A stretch of 64,000 nt of DNA from Trifolium pratense (Eukaryota > Streptophyta > Magnoliopsida > Fabales > Fabaceae): the NCBI RefSeq assembly GCF_020283565.1, contig NC_060062.1:23346127-23410126 (forward strand). Direction: 5' to 3'. Made by a program: the position numbers and the translations under genes. The notes beneath the pieces were generated by a model. The model saw only the letters and a list, made by a program, of their open reading frames with translations. It ran no database searches and was not told the origin of the DNA. Below are positions 23,151-33,404 of this stretch, piece by piece (positions within the stretch are counted from its first letter, which is position 1; each line of letters opens with the position of its first letter).

Positions 23151-24760
23151 CTAGCAATCATGATAAAATGAAAGAATAGTGTATATAGTCTGAACAATAG
23201 TTAGAACAAAAAAGATTATTCCAACAACAAGAGACACCATAGTCCAAGGGTTCCTAAAATAGGTTTCGATGAGACTAGCACGCCAACGTTTCCATGGTTT
23301 AGTACCACAAAAGTAATATATATCCGCCGTCACGTTATATATTTTTTTATCGTATGCTTTTGGGATTTCTTTGGACATTGAGTTGAACAATTCGGCAACA
23401 GTTTCATCTGTCCCAAAAGTGTTCACTAGGATCCCCTTTCCATAGAGGATTGAAACATCCGCCACACTATCAACAATGGCGTCCATAAACAATATAAACG
23501 ATGTTATCTCGTTACCAGCTCCATTGTGGAGGCGCTCGAATGCCATGAGGTTAAGGAACATGTATTCTGTGTTATCGTCTATGATCAATCTTGGGAGCCA
23601 AAGAACACCTTCGCTGAACCAAAAATCCCTGAGGCTACTTGTTTTACTTTTATGGAAATGTATTCCAGACTCTTGGACTCTTGGAAATGTATTCCAGCCT
23701 AATTTTTTTGAAATATCTTCTTCTCTTTGCTGCGCCCTTGTTAATTTGGGGATGGGTGTTGTGTGACTTGGTTCTTGTATCAAAGTTTTTCTGTACAAGT
23801 CCAATATATGCATGCATTTCCCCAACTCTATGATTTTCTCGTTAGAGGGGGTATCTTCTATGAATATTGGGTTTAACAACTTTATGATTTTCATGTTTAA
23901 CTCATGATGATCTCCCTGTAATGTTTCATACAAATTTCAGCGTTAGATAATCAACCAACATTTATTATATCTATAAATTGGAAAAAATATAATGGTATTT
24001 TGTTTTTCAAAAATGTTATTCAAACAACAATTTTCTAACAATTATACAAAAACTATACACTTTTCTAACCATTTTCTGTTTCCGTGGTGTGAGTAGTATA
24101 AAGAAAAGTTGTTCCCATAACGCATATGTTTTTTTAGAGGCATCTAAAATTGTAGGGACGTACCCTATTTTTTTCCCGAAGAATAAAACTGGCCATATTG
24201 GTACTCTTATAAGCCAATAAATTGGTACTTTTCTTTTATTACTAGACAACAACATAATATTAGAAAAAATTATAATGAAAAACAACATAATATTAACAAT
24301 ACTTATTTTATTGTTAAAATATATTATCTAAATAATTGTAAAATGTTACCTATTTTTTATTTATTATTATTTTTATCTATAAAAAATTTAGTGTGAGTGG
24401 ATGATGTCTCGGTTTAAGGTAGGAAAGTCATAGTGCTTTAGAATAATTATAAATATAATTGCATTTACCTCTTTCCAAGAGGAACAAGATATGTCTTTAT
24501 ACTACTAGACCAATTGCGAATTCTTAGAATTAGCTAAGATTATTTAAATATAAAGTATTGACCAATAATTTTATAACTGAACAAATTAGAAAAATACAAA
24601 AAATAAAATTTTGAATGACAAATAAAAAAATGACATAAATAAAGAAGACCATTAATTACCTCACCCGCAAACTCACTTAATATATGAAGAACTATCATAG
24701 GTATTTGATTCTCAAGTATAAGCATGTCACGCTCTACAAATGGCAACACATGAAGATTCC
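23151..24760 (-). pseudogene. DUF247 protein, 3' part (severed by a retrotransposon)
   Basis: The downstream part of a plant DUF247 (UPF0481) gene. Reading the minus strand, the broken exon continues at 24755-24660 (VLPFVERDMLILENQIPM, the family's conserved block) to a donor GTAATT. The next exon, 23915-23151, starts after CATTACAG and stays in phase. It ends in a hydrophobic C-terminal helix (about 30 residues, WTMVSLVVGIIFFVLTIV) typical of the family, followed by TAG. With the 5' part at 33405-33872 the uninterrupted gene would encode about 442 residues, a normal length. DUF247 proteins are membrane-anchored and mostly of unknown function; some control self-incompatibility in grasses. Only the insertion visibly breaks this copy. 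Confidence 0.85.
23933..24659 (-). other. Intron of the disrupted DUF247 gene
   Basis: About 740 bp between donor GAG|GTAATT (exon edge 24660) and acceptor TTACAG|GGAGAT (exon edge 23915). AT-rich, with no gene inside. Short reading frames here have no family resemblance. Confidence 0.6.
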
Positions 24761-25992
24761 TGATGACAAATCGTCACACTCTCTAATCCATGCCTATTTT
24801 AGCAACATTAGATACATTTTAGTAGGTTTTTAGCAATAAATATAAGAGAAATCTAACCATAAGCTTGATTACTTGTTTTGCAAGAAAACAGGAAAAATTG
24901 CAGGAAATGGAGGACTTTCACTACGCTGGGGGCGTAGCCCATCACGCGCCGCGTGATGGAGCTCACAGGGAGCCAAGATTTTTACTCTGATCACGCGCGG
25001 CGTGATACCTGACCACGCGCGGCGTGATGCTCTGATCAAAAGAAGATTGCTCTCTGACTTGATCACGCGCCGCGTGATACCGTTATCACGCGCGGCGTAG
25101 TTGATGGATTTGCAACCACGCGCGGCGTGATAGATCTGGCGTGCGGCGTAGTTGCATTCTGTATATATAGTTTCTGCATAATTCTGTTTTGGGGTTGGAA
25201 AATTCTGCAACTTTGATCTACATTCTGGGTTTGGAAACTTCAAGATTGGGATTCAAGACTCCAGAGGATAGCTCCAAGCACATCGATAGCATGGATTCAC
25301 AAGCCATGACGTTGAAGCTCGGAAGCGAACGAAGGAAGATGAGGAGCTAAGCTTCTTTGGAGGTAGGATCTAGGATAGCTTAGGATGTAGATAAATCTCA
25401 TGTAATCTGCTTAATTGTAAGAATCTACTCTTTTCATAGTGTTTACTTAATGCAATTCGTCTCTTAATGCTTTATGATCCTTCATTAGTGTTGTAATGAT
25501 TTCGAGTTAAGTCACGTGCGAGAGTATTGATTTAATTTCTGAACTGAATTGCATTGAGCACTCGAGTGTCTCCGGTCGAGAGATTGAGGCATAGAGTGCA
25601 GCGAACGATTGACGCGCGTTAATATCATTCGTTGTAGGTAGCTTCCGCCCGAGAGATCGGGGGAGTATCGACAACGAATAGAGTGGATTTTGACAAGAGA
25701 TTGCGATTCACTAATTTGTCGATCTAGTTGTGAACACTTGAGTAGATTCCTATGGTATAGTAGATTGCATGTGGTTTAGCTATAGACTAGGCGATTCCGA
25801 TGATTCTACCTCGCCTTTCCATTATATCAAAGCACGTTTTCTAACGATTCATCACTCAACATACCCCCAATTTATGTGTATTTTCTGCATAATGTCTATG
25901 AGCACTATTCGACTAGTTTAATCACACAATCCCTGTGGATCGATATTTTTATTACTACGTGGTAATTCGTTCACTTGCGAAATAATCCATCA
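24761..25992 (+). repeat. Left LTR
   Basis: Starts TGATGACAAATCGTCAC and ends AATAATCCATCA. At 24922-25150 it holds about eight palindromic words of the type ATCACGCGCGGCGTGAT, directly followed by a TATA box (TATATATAG, 25162-25170). The likely transcription start is shortly downstream. Confidence 0.95.
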
Positions 25993-26125
25993 AGTTTTTG
26001 GCGCCGTTGCCGGGGATTGTGATTGATTCGACAAAGGCGATAGTGTTCATATTTTCTGTGTTTTCTTTATTTTTCTGTTTGATATTTTTCCTACCGGAGC
26101 GTTCTACTTGTGTGTTTCCTTGTGC

Positions 26126-27292
26126 ATGCGGAGAACAGGTCCAGTTGAGCTACAATTCGATCCCGAAATTGAAAAGACAGCTCGCGTAATTCGGAAGGCA
26201 ACAAGGGAAGCTCAAGCGTCAAGAGAACAAGCTTTGCTAGGTGGCACACCGGACTGTCAAGGACAGATCTCAGCCACTATGGAAGAAGAACAGGTTCCAC
26301 CGGTTCCACAACCACCAAGACGTACTCTCGGTGATTATGGGAGAAGAGACAACGACGCGTTGGCAAATCAAGGGTTTCAGCCGGCGAATCCTGTCTCATT
26401 CGACATCAAGAACACGGTCCTTTCCGCCCTAAAAGAGAATCCTTATTCAGGTTCGGAAGCTCAATGCCCGAACTTACACTTGTCTCACTTCTATGAAGCC
26501 TGCGACTATACCGATCCACCGGGGGTGAGCGAATCGGACAAAAGACTGAGGTTATTCAAACATTCTCTCACCGGCCGTGCTAAAGATTGGTTAGACACGA
26601 TACCCGCCGGAACGATTGAGACTTGGAGACAGCTGGAGCGGAAGTTCTTAGATCGTTACTTTCCCATTCACAAGTTTCTAGAAAGAAGGGCTGAAATTAG
26701 CAACTTCGAGCAAGCAGATGGGGAAACGTTGTATGATGCTTGGGAGAGGTTCAAAGTTTGTCTTAAAAGGTGTCCGAATCACGGTTTCGATGGCCACAAC
26801 CAGATGCAAATGTTTACCCAAGGTTTGAGGGCTCAAACGCGAATGATACTTGACGCATCAGCCGGTGGTTCGTTGAAGAACCGTGACGAAACTGAAGCAA
26901 GAGAATTGGTGGAAAGCATGGCTCAAAACGAGTATAGAGCTACTAATGATAGAGGAGCCAAAAAGAAAGGCGGAGTGTTGGAATTGGATACTCAAACAGC
27001 ACTATTGGCACAGCAAAAGCTCATGACTAGCCAAATGGAAGCAATGATGAAGCTGCTGTCCAATCCACAAGTTCCATCTTCTCCAATAGGTAAAATTGAC
27101 AATGTGCGCTGTGATTTTTGTTTGCAGGACCACCCAAATGGCGGATGCTTCCCGGAGGGTTCAGAGGAGGCTCGCTACTTGGCCAATTTTCGGAAGCCGT
27201 ACAACAACAATAACAACGGTTCCGGGTGGGGGAACGGTATGCAAGGTCAAGGTGCACCGCAACAGCAGCAAAGGCCTCCATCAAGGATGTAA
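26126..27292 (+). CDS. gag: Retrotransposon gag (Retrotrans_gag family)
   Basis: 388 residues from the ATG at 26126 (MRRTGPVELQFDPEIEKT), preferred over the upstream ATG at 26108 because Athila gag proteins begin in this way. The central Retrotrans_gag domain is clear (about residues 110-250: KHSLTGRAKDWLDTIPAG, LERKFLDRYFPIHK, DGETLYDAWERFK). It would form the virus-like particle capsid. A CDFCLQDHPNGGC motif near residue 335 is a zinc-knuckle-like remnant. The frame ends at TAA (27290-27292), but the same frame continues with typical gag C-terminal sequence, so this stop truncates gag rather than ending it naturally. Confidence 0.9.
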   Translation: MRRTGPVELQFDPEIEKTARVIRKATREAQASREQALLGGTPDCQGQISATMEEEQVPPVPQPPRRTLGDYGRRDNDALANQGFQPANPVSFDIKNTVLSALKENPYSGSEAQCPNLHLSHFYEACDYTDPPGVSESDKRLRLFKHSLTGRAKDWLDTIPAGTIETWRQLERKFLDRYFPIHKFLERRAEISNFEQADGETLYDAWERFKVCLKRCPNHGFDGHNQMQMFTQGLRAQTRMILDASAGGSLKNRDETEARELVESMAQNEYRATNDRGAKKKGGVLELDTQTALLAQQKLMTSQMEAMMKLLSNPQVPSSPIGKIDNVRCDFCLQDHPNGGCFPEGSEEARYLANFRKPYNNNNNGSGWGNGMQGQGAPQQQQRPPSRM

Positions 27293-27310
27293 GAGACTCT
27301 AAATCAGTTC

Positions 27311-28294
27311 ATGCTCATGACCCAAAGCAACTTCGAAGCGATGAAATCAAGTCAAGCAACCTCTAACAAGAATCATGAAGCATCTATCAAGAATCTTGAG
27401 GTTCAAATGGGTCAGCTCTCAAGGCAGTTTTCAATGTTGCAAAACCAAGGAGGTTTCGGTGGAAACACTCATGATAATCCGAAAAATGAAACTTGCAATG
27501 GAATCACTTTGAGGAGTAGAGAGATACCGGAAAGGCCAGCTGTGGAGAAGCCCTTGAAAAAGAAGGTCAATGAGGGAGAAGTTGAAAATAAGCAAGAGGT
27601 TGAAGTCGAAAAGGAGAGACTTGAAGGAGAAGTAGAAAATGAAAATATGTCTAAGGAAGTGGAGATTAGTGAGGATGAGAAAGAAGAAGTTGAAAAACAG
27701 AGGGAGATAAAAGAAAAAGAGAGTAAGAATGTTGAGAAAGGTAAAGGAGTTGATGAATCGCCGTATGCTAGGATGCATTTTCCTAGGAGAAAGAAAGTTA
27801 AGAATCTTGAGCGGGAGAAGGAGTTCAAGAAGTTCATGAAGGTGTTGAACAAGCTTGAGATGGCTATACCATTAGTGGAGGCATTGGAGCAAATGCCAAG
27901 TTATGCAAAGTTTTTGAAGGAGCTGCTCACAAAGAAAAGGAAACCATTAGATGATGAAATGGTAAGTATGACGGAAGAGTGCAGCGCCCTCATTCAACGG
28001 AAGCTACCTCAGAAAAAGAAAGATCCGGGGAGCTTTACAATTCCATGTTCCATTGGAACGCTCACCATTGAAAAAGCTTTGTGTGATTTGGGTGCTAGCA
28101 TTAATCTAATGCCGTTATCAATGATGAAGAAGATACCGGGAGCGGTAGCAAAGCCGACAAAGATGAGTCTCTCTTTGGCGGATAGATCGGTTGTGCATCC
28201 GGAAGGTATTCTCCATGATGTGTTGGTTAAAGTTGCTGGGTTTGTGTTTCCCGCAGATTTTGTGGTCTTAGACATAGAAGAAACTAGGGAGTGA
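27311..28294 (+). CDS. Gag C-terminus plus retropepsin-like protease
   Basis: Same frame as gag, directly after its stop. It begins with the gag tail (IKNLEVQMGQLSRQ), then a Glu/Lys-rich, charged linker (about residues 75-155). It ends in a retroviral-type aspartic protease domain with the active-site motif CDLGASINLMP (about residue 258) and ADFVVLDIEE. In the family the active site is usually D-(T/L)-G-A, so it may be functional. The frame closes at TGA (28292-28294), after which the same frame gives LLLGRPFLATSRALIDV, the conserved protease end. Confidence 0.85.
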   Translation: MLMTQSNFEAMKSSQATSNKNHEASIKNLEVQMGQLSRQFSMLQNQGGFGGNTHDNPKNETCNGITLRSREIPERPAVEKPLKKKVNEGEVENKQEVEVEKERLEGEVENENMSKEVEISEDEKEEVEKQREIKEKESKNVEKGKGVDESPYARMHFPRRKKVKNLEREKEFKKFMKVLNKLEMAIPLVEALEQMPSYAKFLKELLTKKRKPLDDEMVSMTEECSALIQRKLPQKKKDPGSFTIPCSIGTLTIEKALCDLGASINLMPLSMMKKIPGAVAKPTKMSLSLADRSVVHPEGILHDVLVKVAGFVFPADFVVLDIEETRE

Positions 28295-28300
28295 GAACCT

Positions 28301-28615
28301 TTGCTACTTGGCAGACCCTTCTTAGCAACTAGCCGTGCCCTAATCGATGTAGAGATGGGCGAACTCATGCTAAGGACCGATGATCAGCAGGTTACATTCA
28401 ATGTCTTTGATAAGATGGAGTGTGATGATGGAGACCCACAATGTTTTAAAATCCAGGTCTATGATCATATTGTTAAAAATGCCCTTAAGTTACCTTGGAA
28501 TGCACACTACTTGCCACATGGTGGCACTTCTTCTCCATGACCCTTAGGGGCATGGAACGTCAAGCATCGGGACGTTAAACAAGCGCTGGTTGGGAGGCAA
28601 CCCAACGGTTTCTAA
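28301..28615 (+). pseudogene. Protease end fused to the last residues of pol; RT-RH-INT deleted
   Basis: LLGRPFLATSRALIDVEMGE continues the protease in the same frame. After a TGA at 28538-28540 the frame reads HRDVKQALVGRQPNGF and stops at TAA. The ALVGRQP tail is characteristic of the C-terminus of Athila-type pol, downstream of integrase. Reverse transcriptase, RNase H and integrase should lie between, but only about 80 codons do. I infer an internal deletion of roughly 3 kb. Confidence 0.75.
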
Positions 28616-28689
28616 TGTTTTAGTTTGTTTTGTTTTGAAGTATGTAGGTAGGTGTGTAGCAGAAGCAAGGACGGAAGCAAAACAGGGCA

Positions 28690-28970
28690 GAACAGAGTTC
28701 TACTACGCCGGGGGCGCAGTACAATCACGCGCGGAGTGATCCTTCAACACAGAGGAAGGGGTTTTTCAGAATCTATTACGCGCGGCGTGGGGATGCATCA
28801 CGCGCTGCGTGAAACCTGGAAGAATTATGGGCTCTCTGACTAGTGCTACGCGCCGCGTGATGATGAGTACGCGCGGCGTGGCCTTTAGGAAAGAAGTTCT
28901 TGACCGTTACAATTGGTACTACGCGGGGCGTAGGAATGGTCACGCGCGGCGTGGCTGCACAGGAAAGCGT
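28690..28970. repeat. Internal cluster of GCGCGGCGTG palindromic words
   Basis: Words such as TCACGCGCGGAGTGAT, TACGCGCGGCGTGG, CTACGCGCCGCGTGATGA and CACGCGCGGCGTGG repeat here, between the pol tail and the third ORF. Their order, starting with CTACGCCGGGGGCGCAG, copies the start of the LTR cluster at 24922 (CTACGCTGGGGGCGTAG). The internal region thus carries a second, diverged version of the LTR's upstream region. Confidence 0.8.
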
Positions 28971-29224
28971 GTAAAATTTGAATTTCTTCATCTTCTCAAC
29001 CACTCCATCCGTCCCATCATCAATCCACACGTCCTCTCACACGAAAAACTCCATTGTTAACCCATTTTCATCTTTCAAACCTCTCCAATTTCATTTCTAA
29101 ACACCTCCAATCATCCCACTCCTTCACATTCACATACCACCATATCACCCACTCCAATTCCACTTCCAATTCCTCATTTCACCATTTTCCCTAATTAACC
29201 CACTTCAATCTTCACAATATCAAG

Positions 29225-30745
29225 ATGTTGACACGGCTAACCGGAAAGGGAAAGAAGAAGAGTGATGCTAATCCAACACAAGAGCCACCAAAGAAAGCAA
29301 GAACAAAGATGAGCGCAAGCAAGGGCCAATCTTCTCGGTCCGCGGAAGCATCCCCTCCTCGCCGGAGCAATGTGACTCAACCTCAGGTCCACCCCCACTT
29401 CATCAGTGCAGTTCATGAAAAAAGGTACACAAAAATCCAAACCTTTACTATTAATCAAGAAAAAGGTTTTGGAGAGGACTTGTTGAAGGGTGTTGCTGAA
29501 TTAGGAAATGAGGTCAGGTCTAGAAAATGGGGGAAGTTTAATAAGTTGATGATTAAAGATGAAGCTAATCCAGGTAATCAGATGTGGGTAAGGGAGTTTC
29601 TCGCGAACGCTTATTTGCCTGACCAGTCGTCGGTTCCGGAGTTCTATTCGACGGTTAGGGGAATAAGAGTGTACTATTCCGCAGCTCACATTAATACATT
29701 ATTGGGTTGTCGTGTGAGAGGTGCTTGTGAGTTGGTATCCGAGAAGGAACGAATTTCTAACGGTGGCCTTGCGGTGAGAGAAGAGTTAAAGGCGATTGTT
29801 TGTAGGCCTGGAGCTAGGTGGCTGTCGCACTCAGCCTCATCCCTTCCTACTAGGTTGAGTTTGACGAGTTTTAACCCCATTCACCGTGCTTGGGGTGAAT
29901 TTTGGCTTAAGAATGTTAGAGTGGTTGGTAATAACTCTGAAATCCAGATTGATAATGTTGCTGCTGTTCGATTATTAGCTGATGGTCGTTATATCGATCT
30001 TGGTCTTTGGTTGCAAAGGGATTTACATGAAATGGCAAATAATAATAATCCGACTTTTACTTTGGGGCATTGCAACTTAATTGCTGCTTTGTGTAGAGCA
30101 AGCAATGTCCCTATGTGTGTGCAAGAAGGTGACTTACATCCCGTCCGTCCACTATCTTTATCATACTTTGAGAAGAGATTTGAGAGAGGTCCTATTGTGC
30201 CCCGAGGTGAGGGGAATGCTGCAAGAGAGGAAGCTTTGAGGGAAGAAGAAGAGATTAATCGGTTTGAAGAGGGTAACCATCCGGATCAACAGGGGGATAC
30301 GGCATATGAGTCTCACGAAATACCGGCACATGCTCCTCCTCTTTATTCGCATGATGTTAACCAGCTGGCTTCAATGTTGCATCAGATGGAGATTTCTCAA
30401 TATTCCGGGCTGCCGAATCTTTACTTTGATACCGCCTCTTCCATGTACACCGAGGCGATGACTTACCGATCTACCTTCCCTCCTCCTACTTTTGGGACTT
30501 TGTATCCCGTTGATACTGATTGGGAGGCGCATCAGGCGAGGGAGCTGACATCTTTTCAGGCCAGACAAGCGTACAATTCGGGTCTGAGAACTTCTGAGTT
30601 GGCTGAGATCGAGAGGCGACGCCGGGTTGAGCAGGATGAGGCTGCTGCTATGGAGAGGGAAATGCTGGATGTCGATGGGCTGAATCTGAACTTGAATAGC
30701 CCGTTCACAAACTACTTCACCGGCCATCCGGATGATACCGTTTGA
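29225..30745 (+). CDS. Third ORF of the retrotransposon (putative plant transposon protein domain)
   Basis: An uninterrupted 506-codon frame. The N-terminal 60 residues are Lys/Ser/Pro-rich and unstructured. Residues about 60-320 look like the 'putative plant transposon protein' domain found in the third ORF of Athila-type and related elements (VREFLANAYLPD, FYSTVRGIRVYYSAAHI, LGCRVRG, GHCNLIAALCRASNVPM). The C-terminal third is acidic, with an Arg/Glu-rich coiled-coil-like stretch (RRRRVEQDEAAAMERE). I see no signal peptide or membrane helix, so an envelope role is not supported. It is the only long frame without a stop. Confidence 0.75.
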   Translation: MLTRLTGKGKKKSDANPTQEPPKKARTKMSASKGQSSRSAEASPPRRSNVTQPQVHPHFISAVHEKRYTKIQTFTINQEKGFGEDLLKGVAELGNEVRSRKWGKFNKLMIKDEANPGNQMWVREFLANAYLPDQSSVPEFYSTVRGIRVYYSAAHINTLLGCRVRGACELVSEKERISNGGLAVREELKAIVCRPGARWLSHSASSLPTRLSLTSFNPIHRAWGEFWLKNVRVVGNNSEIQIDNVAAVRLLADGRYIDLGLWLQRDLHEMANNNNPTFTLGHCNLIAALCRASNVPMCVQEGDLHPVRPLSLSYFEKRFERGPIVPRGEGNAAREEALREEEEINRFEEGNHPDQQGDTAYESHEIPAHAPPLYSHDVNQLASMLHQMEISQYSGLPNLYFDTASSMYTEAMTYRSTFPPPTFGTLYPVDTDWEAHQARELTSFQARQAYNSGLRTSELAEIERRRRVEQDEAAAMEREMLDVDGLNLNLNSPFTNYFTGHPDDTV

Positions 30746-32172
30746 CGTTAGTGGTGATAATGTCTGCTGCTGCTGCTGCTACTATTCTACTACTCTATCT
30801 CTATCTTTACTTCATTGTCTATTTTACTTTCGTTGGTTTGTAATAATAATTTGATGTTGCTTGGATATTGGCTGGATGTTTTATTTGTGTACTCTGAATT
30901 TGAATCTTCTTTTGTTTGATTGTGGAATGGTTTTTATCTTTGGAGTTTGTTTCAATACTTTGGCATGTTCCTTCCAGTTACTTGAGTATCAATTACTTGA
31001 TTTTCTCCGAGTGTGATATGTGAAACCTGCAGTGCAATAGCTTGTTGCACTAATGTGATCAAGAGGCAAAGGAAGGGAACGCACACTTTTTGATCGGATC
31101 TTTGGTTCGACCCAACCGAGAGGTATTGAGCCAAACACTCCTTTTTCTTCTATGTGTGATATCCACTCATGTATTGTCTCTCGATTTTGCTTGTCATCTT
31201 TGTATTTGATTGGTACTTTTGTAGCACACACGAGGCATGTTTCTTGGTACCTTTGAGCCTTTCTATCCACCCTTACATATAATTATCCTTTGCTTAACCA
31301 ATTTGAGCTGAAAAAGAATATGTTATTTTTGCAAAACCTTAGGAAATTTTTGTTGAAAAAAAGGAATGACTTTCTTGGAGGTTAGGCACCTAATTAGTGG
31401 TTGATGCGCACGGCTCACCACTAAGTTTGGGGTTGCTCTTTGGAATTAGCAACAAATAAAGTTTGGGGTGAGGGTACTAGAGAACTTATAAAAGTTTTGA
31501 TTGAATAATTTTTCAAAAATTTCAAAAATTGCAAGGCAAAGAAGAAGAGAAAAGAAAGAAAAAAAAAACAGGATGAATGAATGTGAAAAATAAAAAATCA
31601 AAAAAAAATATATAGAAAAGAAGTGATAGCCTTGAATTCAAAAGAATTGCAAAACTTTGTTTGATGATTTGAAAAAGTTCTCTAGTCCACTATTTTTCAA
31701 AAGGGGTTTGGTTTATGAAAATGTTCTTTGACTAATAGGGGGATCTAACTCCAAGTTTTTCTACTACTTATCCAAAATGTCACCATCCACCCTAGCCAAA
31801 CCACGTTATAACCCTAAAAGACCTCTAATGTGTGTGCACAAAGTGAACCGAATGAATTCTTAGACTACTTGCAAAATTATTGTTGACTTGCATTGATGTG
31901 TTGATTTGAGTGAATTACCAAAAACTGAAGAGTGCATGTGAGTAGTGTGATGAAATCATTGAGCCTTGGTCGAAAAGTGTGAACTACTTGAAAATGTCTT
32001 GCGGGAACGATTGTGCAATTGAGCATTGTTTGCAGGTGGAGCATTGATCATCAGGTGATCCTCACGTATGTATGATTCGAGTGAATTTAAGGAAAATGCC
32101 AAGGTCTTGACACAAAAGCTTGAGGTAAAAGTTGTTTCCTTGAGGACAAGGAAAGGTTTAAGTTTGGGGTTG
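30746..32172. other. 3' non-coding region of the Athila-type element
   Basis: No supportable ORF. It contains a CTG repeat at 30761-30780 (CTGCTGCTGCTGCTG) and AAGTTTGGGGTTG-type phrases at 31418-31470 and again just before the right LTR (32158-32172), where they serve as the polypurine tract. Confidence 0.6.
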
Positions 32173-33404
32173 TGATGACAAATCGTCACACTCTCTAATC
32201 CATGCCTATTTTAGCAACATTAGATACATTTTAGTAGGTTTTTAGCAATAAATATAAGAGAAATCTAACCATAAGCTTGATTACTTGTTTTGCAAGAAAA
32301 CAGGAAAAATTGCAGGAAATGGAGGACTTTCACTACGCTGGGGGCGTAGCCCATCACGCGCCGCGTGATGGAGCTCACAGGGAGCCAAGATTTTTACTCT
32401 GATCACGCGCGGCGTGATACCTGACCACGCGCGGCGTGATGCTCTGATCAAAAGAAGATTGCTCTCTGACTTGATCACGCGCCGCGTGATACCGTTATCA
32501 CGCGCGGCGTAGTTGATGGATTTGCAACCACGCGCGGCGTGATAGATCTGGCGCGCGGCGTAGTTGCATTCTGTATATATAGTTTCTGCATAATTCTGTT
32601 TTGGGGTTGGAAAATTCTGCAACTTTGATCTACATTCTGGGTTTGGAAACTTCAAGATTGGGATTCAAGACTCCAGAGGATAGCTCCAAGCACATCGATA
32701 GCATGGATTCACAAGCCATGACGTTGAAGCTCGGAAGCGAACGAAGGAAGATGAGGAGCTAAGCTTCTTTGGAGGTAGGATCTAGGATAGCTTAGGATAT
32801 AGATAAATCTCATGTAATCTGCTTAATTGTAAGAATCTACTCTTTTCATAGTGTTTACTTAATGCAATTCGTCTCTTAATGCTTTATGATCCTTCATTAG
32901 TGTTGTAATGATTTCGAGTTAAGTCACGTACGAGAGTATTGATTTAATTTCTGAACTGAATTGCATTGAGCACTCGAGTGTCTCCGGTCGAGAGATTGAG
33001 GCATAGAGTGCAGCGAACGATTGACGCGCGTTAATATCATTCGTTGTAGGTAGCTTCCGCCCGAGAGATCGGGGGAGTATCGACAACGAATAGAGTGGAT
33101 TTTGACAAGAGATTGCGATTCACTAATTTGTCGATCTAGTTGTGAACACTTGAGTAGATTCCTATGGTATAGTAGATTGCATGTGGTTTAGCTATAGACT
33201 AGGCGATTCCGATGATTCTACCTCGCCTTTCCATTATATCAAAGCACGTTTTCTAACGATTCATCACTCAACATACCCCCAATTTATGTGTATTTTCTGC
33301 ATAATGTCTATGAGCACTATTCGACTAGTTTAATCACACAATCCCTGTGGATCGATATTTTTATTACTACGTGGTAATTCGTTCACTTGCGAAATAATCC
33401 ATCA
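32173..33404 (+). repeat. Right LTR
   Basis: 1232 bp, matching the left LTR apart from about three single-base differences. The same word cluster lies at 32334-32565 and the TATA box at 32574-32582. It is followed directly by the target duplication ATTCC and the DUF247 exon. Confidence 0.95.

Larger units (their letters stand above)
24761..33404 (+). mobile_element. Non-autonomous Athila-type Ty3/gypsy retrotransposon
   Basis: Complete element of 8644 bp: LTRs 24761-25992 and 32173-33404 (1232 bp each, TG...CA). Primer-binding site TGGCGCCGTTGCCGGGGA just after the left LTR complements the 3' end of tRNA-Asp. A purine-rich tract precedes the right LTR. The target duplication ATTCC is perfect (24756-24760 and 33405-33409). 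By eye the LTRs differ at about three sites (near 25142, 25386 and 25517), so the insertion is recent. The internal region encodes gag, protease and a third ORF, but RT, RNase H and integrase are absent. It inserted antisense into the first exon of a DUF247 gene. Confidence 0.92.

Noticed and set aside
24869..25243. Minus-strand frame in the left LTR (identical one at 32281-32655) rich in AARD/HAAR repeats
   Set aside because: It is created by the repeated GCGCGGCGTG words in the LTR, is present in both LTRs, and has no start context or family resemblance.
27431..27852. Ser/Phe-rich minus-strand frames opposite the gag-protease linker
   Set aside because: They are the complement of a Glu/Lys-rich coding stretch, which automatically reads as Ser/Phe-rich.
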